The notes beneath the pieces were generated by a model. It saw nothing but the letters and a program-made list of their open reading frames with translations. It had not been told where the DNA came from and searched no databases. This document shows, in pieces, positions 26,920 through 36,187 of a stretch of 64,000 nt of DNA (the stretch's first letter is position 1; each line of letters begins with the position of its first letter). The position numbers and the translations under genes were made by a program. This DNA comes from Nocardia africana NBRC 100379 (GTDB taxonomy: Bacteria > Actinomycetota > Actinomycetes > Mycobacteriales > Mycobacteriaceae): the NCBI RefSeq assembly GCF_001612635.1, contig NZ_BDAV01000001.1, forward strand, positions 162,227 through 226,226. Reading direction: 5' to 3'.

Positions 26920-27099
26920 GGCTGCGATTCTCGCATGTCCGGTCGTGCCGCCACCGGGGAGCGGGGGCGGCCCCCGCGATCAGAGCACGAGGTCGGCCTC
27001 GTCGGGCCGAGGGTGCGGCGGGGATGTCGGCGGCGGTCCCGCGCGCGAGAGAGCGGGCTCCGACGCGTGCCATTCATGCCGGGCGGGTACCGTCTCGGT

Positions 27100-27564
27100 G
27101 TGCTCAAGCTGGTGTTCTTCGAACCGCGTATCCCACCGAATACCGGCAATGCGATCCGTTTGGCGGCCGGCACGGGGTGCGAACTGCATCTGATCGAGCC
27201 GCTCGGATTCGATCTGTCGGAGCCGAAGCTGCGCCGCGCCGGACTGGACTACCACGACCTCGCGGTGGTGACCGTGCACGAAAACCTTTCCGCCGCATGG
27301 AAATCGCTGCGGCCCGAGCGCGTCTTCGCCTTCACCACGCACGCCACCACGCACAACACCGACATCTCCTACCGGGCCGGAGACGTCCTGCTGTTCGGTC
27401 CGGAACCGACCGGCCTGCCGGCCGACGTGCTGGCCGACCCGCACATCACCGATCAGCTGCGCATCCCCATGCTGCCCGGTCGCCGGTCGATGAACCTGTC
27501 CAACGCCGCGGCGGTCGCGGTGTACGAGGCGTGGCGGCAGCTGGGGTTTCCGGGGGCCGTGTAG
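27100..27564 (+). CDS. trmL: tRNA (cytidine/uridine-34 2'-O)-methyltransferase
   Basis: This is a 154-residue SPOUT-class methyltransferase. Its trefoil-knot motifs are all present: NTGNAIRLAAGTG near the N-terminus, LFGPEPTGLP in the middle and IPMLPGRRSMNLSNAAAVA at the end. TrmL methylates the ribose of the wobble base in certain tRNA-Leu species, using SAM. GTG 27100 gives the compact size usual for the family; ATG 27076 would add eight residues. It ends 5 bp from the convergent DUF167 gene. Confidence 0.9.
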   Translation: MLKLVFFEPRIPPNTGNAIRLAAGTGCELHLIEPLGFDLSEPKLRRAGLDYHDLAVVTVHENLSAAWKSLRPERVFAFTTHATTHNTDISYRAGDVLLFGPEPTGLPADVLADPHITDQLRIPMLPGRRSMNLSNAAAVAVYEAWRQLGFPGAV

Positions 27565-27569
27565 GGCCC

Positions 27570-27809
27570 TCACACGCCTCGGATGTCGATCGCGAAACGT
27601 TTGAAGCGGGAGGTGGCGCCCGCGGTGAGGTGGACGGCCGACTTGGGCACACCGTAGTGCTCGGCGAGAAGTTCGATCGCGGCCTTGTTGGCCTTGCCCT
27701 CCACCGCGGGAGCGCGCACGTACAGTTGCAGGGTGCCGTCGTCGAGGGTTTCGACGAGGGGGCCCTTGCGGCTGTTGGGTTTGATGGTCGCGCGGACCAC
27801 GGTCGCCAC
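27570..27809 (-). CDS. DUF167 (YggU-like) protein
   Basis: This 79-residue protein has the DUF167 pattern: VRATIKPNSRKGP, LQLYVRAPAVEGKANKAAIELLAEHYGVPKSAVHLTAGATSRFKRFAI in outline. The A-VEGKAN-A signature and the late G-x-x-S-R-x-K motif identify the family. Its function is unknown; E. coli YggU has a solved structure but no assigned activity. The start is GTG 27809 with GGAG 7 nt upstream. It lies 49 bp downstream of dnaE2 on the same strand and may be read through from it. Confidence 0.85.
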   Translation of the reverse strand: MATVVRATIKPNSRKGPLVETLDDGTLQLYVRAPAVEGKANKAAIELLAEHYGVPKSAVHLTAGATSRFKRFAIDIRGV

Positions 27810-27858
27810 GTGCTGCTCCTCGATGTTCGGCCGGTGCGACGAGCGTAGCCGCGACGGT

Positions 27859-30800
27859 TCAGCGGAAATCGCGCGACTTCGAGGCCATGCGCAGGTCCAT
27901 GCGTTGCAGATGTTCGGCCACCACACTCACCACTCCCTCGGCGTTCTGTACCCGCCCCCGGATCAGCAGCGCGGGAGCGCCCTGGGCGATGCGCCGATAA
28001 CGGCGCCACAGACCCACCGAACACACCACGTTCACCATGCCGGTCTCGTCCTCCAGATTGATGAAGGTGACCCCGGACGCGGTGGCCGGTCGCTGCCGAT
28101 GCGTCACCGCACCGCCGATCAGCACCTTCGATCCGTCGGGCACGGCGAGCAGCCGATCGGCGGCGACCACACCGAGTTCGTCCAGCCGCGGGCGCAGGAA
28201 TTCGGTGGGATACCGGCCGGGCGAGACACCGGTCGCCCACACATCGGCGGCCGCCATCTCCAGGTCGCTCATCCCGGGCAGCGCCGGCGCGTCGGTGACC
28301 GCCCCGGTCCCCGGCAGCCGATCCGCCCGCTCCCCCGCCGCCGCACCGGCCGCCCACAGCGCCTGCCGGCGGTCGAGCCCGCGTCCGGATGCGGACTCGA
28401 TACTGCCGAGCGCACCCGCGGTGGCCAGGGCCTCGGCCTGCGGCACGGTCAACTCGACCCGCCCGGTCAGATCCAGAAACGATCGATAGGGACCGGAAGA
28501 CCGTGCGGCGACGATCTTTTCGGCCAATTCGTCACCGATGTGCCGGACCGCGGACAAGCCCAGCCGCACCTGGGTTCCGTGCTGTTCGAGCGTCGCTCCG
28601 GCCAGGCTGTGATTGATATCCGGCCCGTGGACCACCACCCCGTGCCGGCGGGCGTCGGCCACCAGCGACTGCGGAGAGTAGAAACCCATCGGCTGCGCGT
28701 TCAGCAGCCCCGCGCAGAACGCCGCGGGATGATGCAGTTTGAACCAGGCCGAATAGAACACCAGCGCGGCGAAACTCTGCGAATGGCTTTCCGGGAAACC
28801 GAAATTCGCGAAGGCGTAGATCTTCTCGTAGATGCGATCGGCCAGTTCTCCGGTGATTCCGTGCAGATCGCGCATGCCCTGATAGAAGCGGCCGCGCAGC
28901 CGCTCCATGCGCTGTGGTGACCGTTTCGATCCCATCGCGCGGCGCAACTGGTCCGCCTCGGCGGGGGTGAAACCCGCGATATCGATCGCCATCTGCATGA
29001 GTTGTTCCTGGAACAGCGGAATTCCGAGAGTGCGGGCCAGCGAACTCTCGAGCGCCGGATGATCGAGCGTCACCTCCTCCCGGCCGTTGCGCCGGCGGAT
29101 ATAGGGATGCACGGAACCGCCCTGAATGGGACCGGGCCGGATCAGCGCGACCTCCACGACGAGATCGTAGAAGGCACGCGGGCGCAGTCGCGGCAGTGTC
29201 GCCATCTGGGCGCGCGACTCGACCTGGAACACTCCCACCGAATCCGCGCGCGCCAGCATCTCGTAGACGGCGGATTCGGTGAGATCGAGGGCGTGCAATT
29301 CGACGACCTCACCTGTGTGCTCGCGCACCAGATCGATCATGTAGTGCAGGGCCGAGAGCATGCCCAGGCCGAGCAGATCGAATTTCACCAGACCCGCTGC
29401 GGCACAATCGTCCTTGTCCCACTGCAGCACGCTGCGGCCGGGCATGCGCGCCCACTCCACCGGGCAGACGTCGGCGATCGGCCGATCACAGATCACCATG
29501 CCGCCGGAATGAATACCGAGATGCCGGGGCAGGCCCTCGATCTCGCCCGCCAGTTCCAGGACGCGGTCCGGAATATCGGTGTGCGTCTCGGACGCCACCC
29601 CGGTCCATCGGCTCACCTGTTTGCTGAAGGCGTCCTGCTGTCCGGGTGAAAACCCCAGTGCGCGAGCGGCATCGCGCACCGCCGACTTGCCGCGGTAGGT
29701 GATCACATTGGCCACCTGGGCGGCGTATTCGCGACCGTACTTGCGGTAGACGTGCTGGATCGCCTCCTCCCGGCGATCGGATTCGATATCGAGATCGATA
29801 TCGGGCGGGCCGTCGCGCTCGGGCGCCAGGAAGCGTTCGAACAGCAGATCGTTGGCGACCGGATCCACATTGGTGATGCCGATCGCGTAGCAGACCGCGG
29901 AATTGGCCGCCGACCCCCGGCCCTGGCACAGGATGTCGTTCTCCTTGCAGAAGTGGACGATGTCGTGCACGACCAGGAAATAACCGGGGAAATTGAGTTC
30001 GGTGATGATCCGCAGTTCGTGTTCGATCTGCCGGTACGCCTTGGGATTTCCCTCCGGCGGGCCGTAACGATCCCGCGCGCCGGTGAGGGTGAGTTCGCGC
30101 AGCCAGGAATTCTCGTCGTGATCGGGCGGCACGTCGAACGGCGGTAATTCGGGGGCGATCAAGCGCAGATCGAAGGCGCATTCGCGGGCCAGATCGACCG
30201 CCCCGGCCACCGCCTGCGGGCATTCGGCGAAGAGCCGGGCCATTTCCGCACCCGACCGCAGATGCGCGCCGCCGGTGGGCGGCAGCCAGCCGTCGATGTC
30301 GTCCAGACTGCGCCGTGCCCGGATCGCCGCCAGCGCCATCGCCCGGCGCCCCTGGGCCGGGGTGGCGAAATGCGCTGCGGTCGTGGCGATCACCGGTACG
30401 CCCAACCGTTCGGCCAGCGCGATCAGCCGGGCATTGCGTTCGTCGTCGTCGGGCACTCCGTGGTGGGTGAGTTCGACGCTCACCCGGTCGCGTCCGAACA
30501 GATCCATCAGCCGACGCAGCTCCGCCTCCGCTTCGGCGTCACCACGCTCCAGCGCCCGGCGCACATGACCTTTGCGGCAGCCGGTGAGAATATGCCAGTG
30601 ACCGTCCGCGGCGGCGGCGAGCCGATCCAGGTCGTACCGCAGAATCCCCTTCTCACCGGCCACCATATGTGCCGCCGACATTTCCCGCGACAGCCGCCGA
30701 TATCCCTCCTGCCCGCGCGCCAGCACCAGCAGATGCGGTCCGGACGGGTCCGGCTCGCCGGTGCGCGGTTGTGAATCGTCCATCGGAGCGGAGCCGAATA

Positions 30801-31200
30801 TCGTTGCCGCGTCGTGGGTTTCACCCAGCGACAATTCGGCGCCGAACACCGTGGGCAGCCCCCATTCGGCGGCGGCCTCGGCGAAACGCACCACCCCGTA
30901 GAAGCCGTTGTGATCGGTGAGCGCCAGAGCCTCGAGCCCCAGCCGCACCGCCTCCTCCACCAATTCCTCGGGCTGGCAGGCGCCGTCGAGAAAGCTGTAG
31001 GCCGAATGCGTGTGCAATTCCGCATACGGCACCAGCGGACCGCTCGGCTCCGGCCGCATCCCCGCCCGGTATTCGCCGCGCGTATGCGACCACGCCGGGC
31101 TGTCCCCGCCGTCCCCCGGCGGTGTGGCCCCGCGACCGGGCAGACCGGAGAGCACCCGCTCCATTTCCGCCCAGGTGGGCGGGCCGTTTCCCCAGCCCAT
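27859..31200 (-). CDS. dnaE2: Error-prone DNA polymerase DnaE2
   Basis: This is a 1113-residue C-family polymerase. The PHP domain begins AELHTHSAYSFLDGA (H63, H65), the palm carries PDIDLD, and the helix-hairpin-helix and OB-fold regions follow. The length and the missing C-terminal extension separate it from replicative DnaE1. It is the translesion polymerase of the SOS mutasome, working with ImuA' and ImuB in damage-induced mutagenesis. Start ATG 31200 was chosen; the frame runs on upstream into the MFS gene. A LexA-type box at 31221-31236 lies 21 bp upstream and is identical in sequence to the one before imuA'. Confidence 0.94.
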   Translation of the reverse strand: MGWGNGPPTWAEMERVLSGLPGRGATPPGDGGDSPAWSHTRGEYRAGMRPEPSGPLVPYAELHTHSAYSFLDGACQPEELVEEAVRLGLEALALTDHNGFYGVVRFAEAAAEWGLPTVFGAELSLGETHDAATIFGSAPMDDSQPRTGEPDPSGPHLLVLARGQEGYRRLSREMSAAHMVAGEKGILRYDLDRLAAAADGHWHILTGCRKGHVRRALERGDAEAEAELRRLMDLFGRDRVSVELTHHGVPDDDERNARLIALAERLGVPVIATTAAHFATPAQGRRAMALAAIRARRSLDDIDGWLPPTGGAHLRSGAEMARLFAECPQAVAGAVDLARECAFDLRLIAPELPPFDVPPDHDENSWLRELTLTGARDRYGPPEGNPKAYRQIEHELRIITELNFPGYFLVVHDIVHFCKENDILCQGRGSAANSAVCYAIGITNVDPVANDLLFERFLAPERDGPPDIDLDIESDRREEAIQHVYRKYGREYAAQVANVITYRGKSAVRDAARALGFSPGQQDAFSKQVSRWTGVASETHTDIPDRVLELAGEIEGLPRHLGIHSGGMVICDRPIADVCPVEWARMPGRSVLQWDKDDCAAAGLVKFDLLGLGMLSALHYMIDLVREHTGEVVELHALDLTESAVYEMLARADSVGVFQVESRAQMATLPRLRPRAFYDLVVEVALIRPGPIQGGSVHPYIRRRNGREEVTLDHPALESSLARTLGIPLFQEQLMQMAIDIAGFTPAEADQLRRAMGSKRSPQRMERLRGRFYQGMRDLHGITGELADRIYEKIYAFANFGFPESHSQSFAALVFYSAWFKLHHPAAFCAGLLNAQPMGFYSPQSLVADARRHGVVVHGPDINHSLAGATLEQHGTQVRLGLSAVRHIGDELAEKIVAARSSGPYRSFLDLTGRVELTVPQAEALATAGALGSIESASGRGLDRRQALWAAGAAAGERADRLPGTGAVTDAPALPGMSDLEMAAADVWATGVSPGRYPTEFLRPRLDELGVVAADRLLAVPDGSKVLIGGAVTHRQRPATASGVTFINLEDETGMVNVVCSVGLWRRYRRIAQGAPALLIRGRVQNAEGVVSVVAEHLQRMDLRMASKSRDFR

Positions 31201-31220
31201 ATCCGCACACCTTCGTCGAT

Positions 31221-31236
31221 TCGAACGTATATTCGA
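31221..31236 (-). promoter_or_regulatory. SOS (LexA) box of dnaE2
   Basis: TCGAAC-N4-ATTCGA matches the actinobacterial LexA consensus TCGAAC-N4-GTTCGA with one mismatch. Read on the dnaE2 strand it equals TCGAAT-N4-GTTCGA. The identical 16-mer, including the N4, precedes imuA' at 40510-40525. Confidence 0.9.
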
Positions 31237-31282
31237 TACCGATGCTAACTCGCGGGCGCGGCATTCGGAAGGCTGCCTCAGA

Positions 31283-32665
31283 TCAGCGGGTCCGGACGAA
31301 TATCCCGCCGACCACCGCGGCGACGAGCAGTGCGACGACGGCGACCACCAGCGACGTCCGCAGGCCACCGAGGAAATCACCGGCCACCAGCGTGCCGAAT
31401 ACGGCGACCCCGACCGCGCCGCCGACCTGCCGTGCCGTGTTGAGCTGCGCGGACGCCACGCCGGCCCGGTCGGCCGGCACGCTCTCCAGCACCACACTGG
31501 TCATCGCCGGCACGACCGTTCCCGCACCGAAGCCGACCGGGACGGTCGCCACCCAGATCATCCACAGCGGAGCATCCGCGCCGGCCAGGACGAGCAGCAG
31601 CAGCCCACCCGCGAAGGCGAGCTGCCCGCCGACGATCGGCGAGCGCGGGCCGACCGCGGCCGTGATCCGGCCTCCGAGCAGATTCGCGGACAGTGCCGCC
31701 AGGCTCATCGGCAGGAATACCAGTCCGGTCACCAGCGCCGAATCACCGCGCTGCTCCTGCAGGAACAGCGACAGCAGAAAGACGATGCCGTAGTAGGCGA
31801 AGTTCTGGACGAAACCGACGGCCGAGGCGGCCGAGAAGGCAGGATGCGCGAACAGGTCCACCGGCAACATCGGGTCCGCCGCCCGGCGCTCCCACCGGAC
31901 GAAGAAGATCGCACCGGCGGCTGCCGCGATCAAGCCGGTCAGCACCGGCGCCGAGGTCCAGCCCCGGTGACCGCCCTCGATCAAGCCGTAGGTCGAACCA
32001 CACAGCACCACAACCACCGTGAGCTGCCCGACCGGATCCATGCCACGGCCGGTGCTCGCGGGCGCCGCCGCCGCCCGGGTGGTGGCCAACAGCCCACAGG
32101 CGCCTATCACCAGATTGACCAGGAACAGCGACCGCCAGCCGAGCGTCGCCAGCAATACGCCGCCGATCACCGGTCCGGCTGCCACCGCCGCTCCACCCGC
32201 GGCCGCCCACAGGCCGACCGCCCGCGCGCGCCGCCCGGGGTCGGCGTAGGCGTGCCGGACCATCGCCAGAGAGGCCGGCAGCTGGATCGCGGCACCGAGG
32301 CCCTGTGCGAACCGGGCGGCGATCAACATCGCGGGAGTCGTCGCCAGACCGCAGGCCAGCGAGGCCGCGACGAACACCGTAAGCCCCGCGCCGAACGCGC
32401 GCCGCGCCCCGATCCGATCCGACAGCGTCCCGCCGATCAGCTGGAACGCCGCGAATACCAGCGTGTAACCGTCCACCACCCATTGCAGCTGACTCAGGCC
32501 GGCATCGAGCCGGTGCCCGAGCGTGGGCAGCGCGACGTTCACGATGGTGGCGTCCAGGCTGACCATCAGGAATCCGAAGGAGGCCGCGAACAGCGTCCAC
32601 CGGGCCCGTCCGGACGCCTCGGCGGTCTCGATGCCGGAATTCGACAGGGTGACAGGTGTACTCAC
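31283..32665 (-). CDS. MFS transporter, 14-TM DHA2/EmrB-like
   Basis: This roughly 460-residue drug:proton antiporter is of the DHA2 type. The first TM carries LDATIVNVALP, the EmrB/QacA motif D1 with its conserved Asp. The loop DRIGARR follows TM2, and about 14 hydrophobic helices can be counted. The start is GTG 32665; GTG 32716 would add 17 residues. It is divergent from an XRE/MmyB regulator, the standard arrangement for regulator-controlled efflux pumps, and TGACAGGTG repeats occur near both starts. The gene ends 46 bp from the dnaE2 SOS box. Confidence 0.88.
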   Translation of the reverse strand: MSTPVTLSNSGIETAEASGRARWTLFAASFGFLMVSLDATIVNVALPTLGHRLDAGLSQLQWVVDGYTLVFAAFQLIGGTLSDRIGARRAFGAGLTVFVAASLACGLATTPAMLIAARFAQGLGAAIQLPASLAMVRHAYADPGRRARAVGLWAAAGGAAVAAGPVIGGVLLATLGWRSLFLVNLVIGACGLLATTRAAAAPASTGRGMDPVGQLTVVVVLCGSTYGLIEGGHRGWTSAPVLTGLIAAAAGAIFFVRWERRAADPMLPVDLFAHPAFSAASAVGFVQNFAYYGIVFLLSLFLQEQRGDSALVTGLVFLPMSLAALSANLLGGRITAAVGPRSPIVGGQLAFAGGLLLLVLAGADAPLWMIWVATVPVGFGAGTVVPAMTSVVLESVPADRAGVASAQLNTARQVGGAVGVAVFGTLVAGDFLGGLRTSLVVAVVALLVAAVVGGIFVRTR

Positions 32666-32722
32666 GTCGTCAGCATCGATCCCGGGCCGGCCGCCCGACA
32701 AGGGCCGAGGGTGCACCTGTCA
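32650..32722. promoter_or_regulatory. Paired inverted TGACAGGTG sites between MFS and XRE genes
   Basis: TGACAGGTG (32650-32658) and its exact complement CACCTGTCA (32714-32722) flank the divergent promoter region with a 55-bp gap. They are candidate binding sites of the XRE regulator. The first would fall inside the first codons of the MFS gene if GTG 32665 is right. Confidence 0.5.
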
Positions 32723-32762
32723 GGGCTACCCTGAGCGAGGCGCGATGGGTAGGAGGATCCGG

Positions 32763-33611
32763 GTGGCAGGCACACAGGCGAGCGAGCTGGGTTCGTTCCT
32801 GCGCTCGCGCCGGACCGCCCTCGCGCCCGAGGCGGTCGGTATCCGCGTGGAAGGCATGCGGCGCACGACAGGGCTGCGCCGCGCGGAACTGGCCCGGCTC
32901 GCGGGGGTCAGCCCCGGCTACTACACGCGGCTGGAGCAGGGGCGTGCCCCGCATCCGTCACCGAGCGTGCTGGCCGCGCTGGCGAATGCGCTGCGACTGT
33001 CCGCCGACGAGCGCGAGCACCTGTTCGCGCTCGGCGGCGACATGCGGCTGCAGCCGGCCGAACCGGACGAGCTGTCGCCCGGCGCCCGCCGGATGCTGGA
33101 ACTGCTGTCGGAGCCGACGGCCGCGTACGTGATCGACCGCTACAGCGACGTCCTGGCGTGGAATGCCGGTGCCGCCGCGATCTTCGGCCATCTGGTCGAG
33201 GGCTCCGGCCGTCCGAACAACGTTCGCTATGTCTTCACCGATCCTGAATCCAGACAACGCTTTTCGGACTGGGACGAGATCGCCGCCGACTCGGTGGCAC
33301 ATCTGCGCGCGGCCACCGGCCGGCGCCCGGACGATCCGGCGCTGCGCCGGTTGGTGGCCGACCTGCACGCCGGGAGCGCTGCCTTCCGGGAACTGTGGGC
33401 CGATCACGAACTGCGGCACAAGGTCAGCGGGCACAAACGGCTGTATCACCCGCTCGTCGGCGCCTTCACGCTCGACTACGTGGTGCTGGCCGTCCCGAAT
33501 GTGCCGGGACAGCGGTTGGTGGCTTACAGCGCCGAGCCCGGCACGACCGCGTACGACGCGGTGGTCCGGCTGACGGCGGCTGCGCCGCGGGCCTCGACCG
33601 TCGCCGGCTGA
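32763..33611 (+). CDS. XRE-family regulator with MmyB-like ligand domain
   Basis: This is a 282-residue regulator. The N-terminal XRE HTH is at about residues 10-75 (LRRAELARLAGVSPGYYTRLEQGRAPHPS), and the C-terminal MmyB-like domain contains DVLAWN and HELRHKVSGHKRLYHPLVG. MmyB-type domains bind small ligands, possibly fatty acids. The start is GTG 32763, fixed by AGGAGG six nt upstream; ATG 32745 lacks such a site. It is divergent from the DHA2 exporter and probably controls it. Confidence 0.88.
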   Translation: MAGTQASELGSFLRSRRTALAPEAVGIRVEGMRRTTGLRRAELARLAGVSPGYYTRLEQGRAPHPSPSVLAALANALRLSADEREHLFALGGDMRLQPAEPDELSPGARRMLELLSEPTAAYVIDRYSDVLAWNAGAAAIFGHLVEGSGRPNNVRYVFTDPESRQRFSDWDEIAADSVAHLRAATGRRPDDPALRRLVADLHAGSAAFRELWADHELRHKVSGHKRLYHPLVGAFTLDYVVLAVPNVPGQRLVAYSAEPGTTAYDAVVRLTAAAPRASTVAG

Positions 33612-33756
33612 CCGGGCGAAAACGCCGTAGGCCGCGGCCCGGGGCAGACCGCCGCGATATACGCCGCTGGAATCTCGCTGATTCGAATCCTTTTCGCGGA
33701 TATCGACTCGCCCTAATGTCACTGCGCGAATCGACGGCGGGAAGGAAAGGGACCCC

Positions 33757-35106
33757 ATGTCTGTACTGGAGTCCGCGCCGGCGAGTACGCGCGCCGCAGG
33801 GGAGCACGAGGAGCGGCCTGGACATCTCGGCGCCGCCGAAACCCGAACCGCGGTGGCGGCGAGCCTGATCGGCACCACGGTCGAGTGGTACGACTTCTTC
33901 CTCTATTCCACTGCCGCGGGCATCGTATTCAACAAACTGTTCTTCCCGGATACGAGCGCATTCGTCGGAACCATGCTGTCTTTCGCGACCTTCGCGGTCG
34001 GTTTCGTGATGCGTCCGGTCGGCGGATTGGTTTTCGGCCATATCGGTGACCGCATCGGGCGCAAACGCACCCTCGCACTGACCATGGCGATCATGGGCGG
34101 CTCGACCGCGCTGATGGGCGTGCTGCCGACCAGTGCCGCGATCGGTATCGCGGCGCCGATTCTGTTGCTGGCCTTGCGAATTCTGCAGGGTTTCGCGCTC
34201 GGCGGGGAATGGGCCGGTGCGGTGCTGCTGGCGGTGGAACACAGTCCCCGCAAGAAGGTCGGCCGGTTCGGCAGCTATCCGCAGATCGGGTTGGCGCTCG
34301 GCCTCGCGCTCGGCACCGGCGTCTTCGCCCTGCTGCGTTCGGTCCTGAGCGAACAGGCCTTTCTCGACTACGGCTGGCGCATCGCCTTCGGCGCCAGCGT
34401 GGTCCTGGTGGTCATCGGCCTGGTGGTGCGGCTGAAGATCGACGAGACGCCGGCGTTCCGGGAAATCGACCGGCTCAATCGGATCTCGAAAGTGCCTGTG
34501 GTCGAACTGTTCCGGAATGCGCGCACCCGGCGCAACACCGTGCTCGGCCTGCTCTCACGGTGGGGCGAGGGTGCGGCGTTCAACACCTGGGGCGTCTTCG
34601 CGATCAGCTTCGCGACCGGGCATCTCGGCTTCGAACAGGTCCCGGTACTGCTCGCGGTCACCATCGCCGCGGTCGTGATGGCCGCACTCATTCCGGTGTC
34701 CGGAAAGCTGACCGACAGGTTCGGGCCGCGCCGGGTCTACATCGCCGGTATCGCCGCCTACGGCGTGCTGGTATATCCGGTATTCGCGCTGTTCGAGGCC
34801 GGCGATATCGTCGTCTTCACCCTCGCGATCATCGCGGTGTTCGGTGTCGCACACGCGCTGTTCTACGGCGCGCAGGGCACGTTGTACGCCGGGCTGTACC
34901 CGCCCGAGGTGCGCTACACCGGACTCTCGTTCGTCTATCAGGTCTCGGGGATCTACGCCTCGGGCATCACCCCGATGATCGTCACGGCCCTGATCGCGGC
35001 GGGCGGCAAAACTCCCTGGCTCGCGTGCGGTTATCTGGTGGCGACGGCGGTGATCAGCGTGGTCGCGACGCTGTTCATCAGCGAGGACGACCGGCTGACC
35101 GCCTGA
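33757..35106 (+). CDS. MFS transporter, metabolite:H+ symporter (MHS) family
   Basis: This is a 449-residue 12-TM symporter. The MHS signature GTTVEWYDFFLYSTAAG lies in TM1 and GHIGDRIGRKRTL after TM2. The family imports organic acids or betaines such as shikimate, alpha-ketoglutarate, proline/betaine and dicarboxylates. ATG 33757 follows AAGGAAAGGGA. It lies 145 bp after the XRE gene, with its own probable promoter. The substrate is not predictable because no catabolic genes adjoin it. Confidence 0.88.
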   Translation: MSVLESAPASTRAAGEHEERPGHLGAAETRTAVAASLIGTTVEWYDFFLYSTAAGIVFNKLFFPDTSAFVGTMLSFATFAVGFVMRPVGGLVFGHIGDRIGRKRTLALTMAIMGGSTALMGVLPTSAAIGIAAPILLLALRILQGFALGGEWAGAVLLAVEHSPRKKVGRFGSYPQIGLALGLALGTGVFALLRSVLSEQAFLDYGWRIAFGASVVLVVIGLVVRLKIDETPAFREIDRLNRISKVPVVELFRNARTRRNTVLGLLSRWGEGAAFNTWGVFAISFATGHLGFEQVPVLLAVTIAAVVMAALIPVSGKLTDRFGPRRVYIAGIAAYGVLVYPVFALFEAGDIVVFTLAIIAVFGVAHALFYGAQGTLYAGLYPPEVRYTGLSFVYQVSGIYASGITPMIVTALIAAGGKTPWLACGYLVATAVISVVATLFISEDDRLTA

Positions 35107-35134
35107 GCGGAAAAGAGCGCTACCCTTGGCAGCG

Positions 35135-35156
35135 GAACTTACTTTGGAGTAAGTTC
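35135..35156. promoter_or_regulatory. Perfect 22-bp palindromic operator before the SDR gene
   Basis: GAACTTACT (35135-35143) and AGTAAGTTC (35148-35156) form a perfect inverted repeat with a 4-bp centre. It begins 3 bp after a TTGGCA (35126-35131) that could be a -35 element, so a bound repressor would cover the promoter. The shape is typical of TetR-family operators, yet no regulator gene is adjacent. Confidence 0.75.
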
Positions 35157-35184
35157 GGGGGAAACGACCTGCAAGGGAGCAGCG

Positions 35185-36165
35185 ATGTCGGACAACCACG
35201 CGGCCGAACACGGCTATCCGTCCCGTCGGCGGGCACGCCGGGATCTCACCGGGAAACACGTCGTCATCACGGGCGCCTCCTCCGGAATCGGACGGGCGGC
35301 GGCGAGCGCCGTCGCCGCCAAGGGGGCCGTGGTGCTGCTGCTCGCACGGCGTGACGAGGAACTGAACGCCGTGGTCGAGGAGATCACCGCCGCGGGCGGG
35401 CGGGCCTACGCCTACCAGTGCGATGTCACCGATTCCGACTCGGTGGACCGCACCGTGAAGGCGATTCTCGACACGCACGGCCACGTCGACATGCTGGTCA
35501 ACAATGCCGGGCGCTCCATCCGGCGCGCCGTGCACCGATCCACCGACCGGCTGCACGATTTCGAACGAACCATGGCGGTCAACTACTTCGGTGCGGTGCG
35601 AATGACGCTGGCACTGCTGCCCCAGATGCGGGAGCGCACATTCGGCCACATCGTGAACATCTCGAGCGCGGGTGTTCAGGTCGCCACACCGCGGTTCGCC
35701 GCCTACCTCGCCAGCAAGGCCGCCCTGGACAAGTTCGCGGAGGTCACGGCGGCCGAGATGCTTTCCGACAACATCACGTTCACGACCATTCACATGCCAC
35801 TGGTGCGGACGCCGATGATCGCGCCCAGCGGTAAACAGGGCCCCTCGGAATCTCCCGAATGGGCGGCGGCCACCATCGTGCGCGCGCTGAGCGAGCGACC
35901 GCGGCGCATCGACGTGCCGGTGGGCACCCTGGCCGAATACGGGACCCTGTTCGCGCCGGGAATCAAGGATCGCGTCATGCACCGGTACTACCGAGCGCTG
36001 CCGGACTCCCCCGCCGCCAAGGGCGAACTGCCGGTCGAGGACGAACCGGAGTCGGAAGTGCCCGCGCTGCAGGCGAAACCGCAGCGCACGCCGTCGGCGG
36101 CGGGACGGATCACGCGCTCGACGTTGCGCCGCGCCGCACGATTGGTGCCCGGCACCTATTGGTGA
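35185..36165 (+). CDS. SDR-family oxidoreductase
   Basis: This 326-residue short-chain dehydrogenase has TGASSGIG at about 27-34, NNAG, ISSAG and the Tyr-Lys motif YLASK. An ARR following the second strand suggests NADP preference. The C-terminal 60 residues are basic and proline-rich (LVPGTYW end). This subgroup resembles the reductase half of mycobacterial fatty acyl-CoA reductases. The start is ATG 35185 with AGGGAG upstream. The strong palindrome 29 bp upstream implies tight repression. It converges on the ferredoxin-like gene with a 22-bp gap. Confidence 0.85.
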   Translation: MSDNHAAEHGYPSRRRARRDLTGKHVVITGASSGIGRAAASAVAAKGAVVLLLARRDEELNAVVEEITAAGGRAYAYQCDVTDSDSVDRTVKAILDTHGHVDMLVNNAGRSIRRAVHRSTDRLHDFERTMAVNYFGAVRMTLALLPQMRERTFGHIVNISSAGVQVATPRFAAYLASKAALDKFAEVTAAEMLSDNITFTTIHMPLVRTPMIAPSGKQGPSESPEWAAATIVRALSERPRRIDVPVGTLAEYGTLFAPGIKDRVMHRYYRALPDSPAAKGELPVEDEPESEVPALQAKPQRTPSAAGRITRSTLRRAARLVPGTYW

Positions 36166-36187
36166 ACGCGGCGGCAGAGGCGAAATG

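Noticed and set aside
27859..31497. A longer DnaE2 starting near 31497.
   Set aside because: The extension would run through the SOS box and into the MFS gene. ATG 31200 gives the normal start before the PHP domain.
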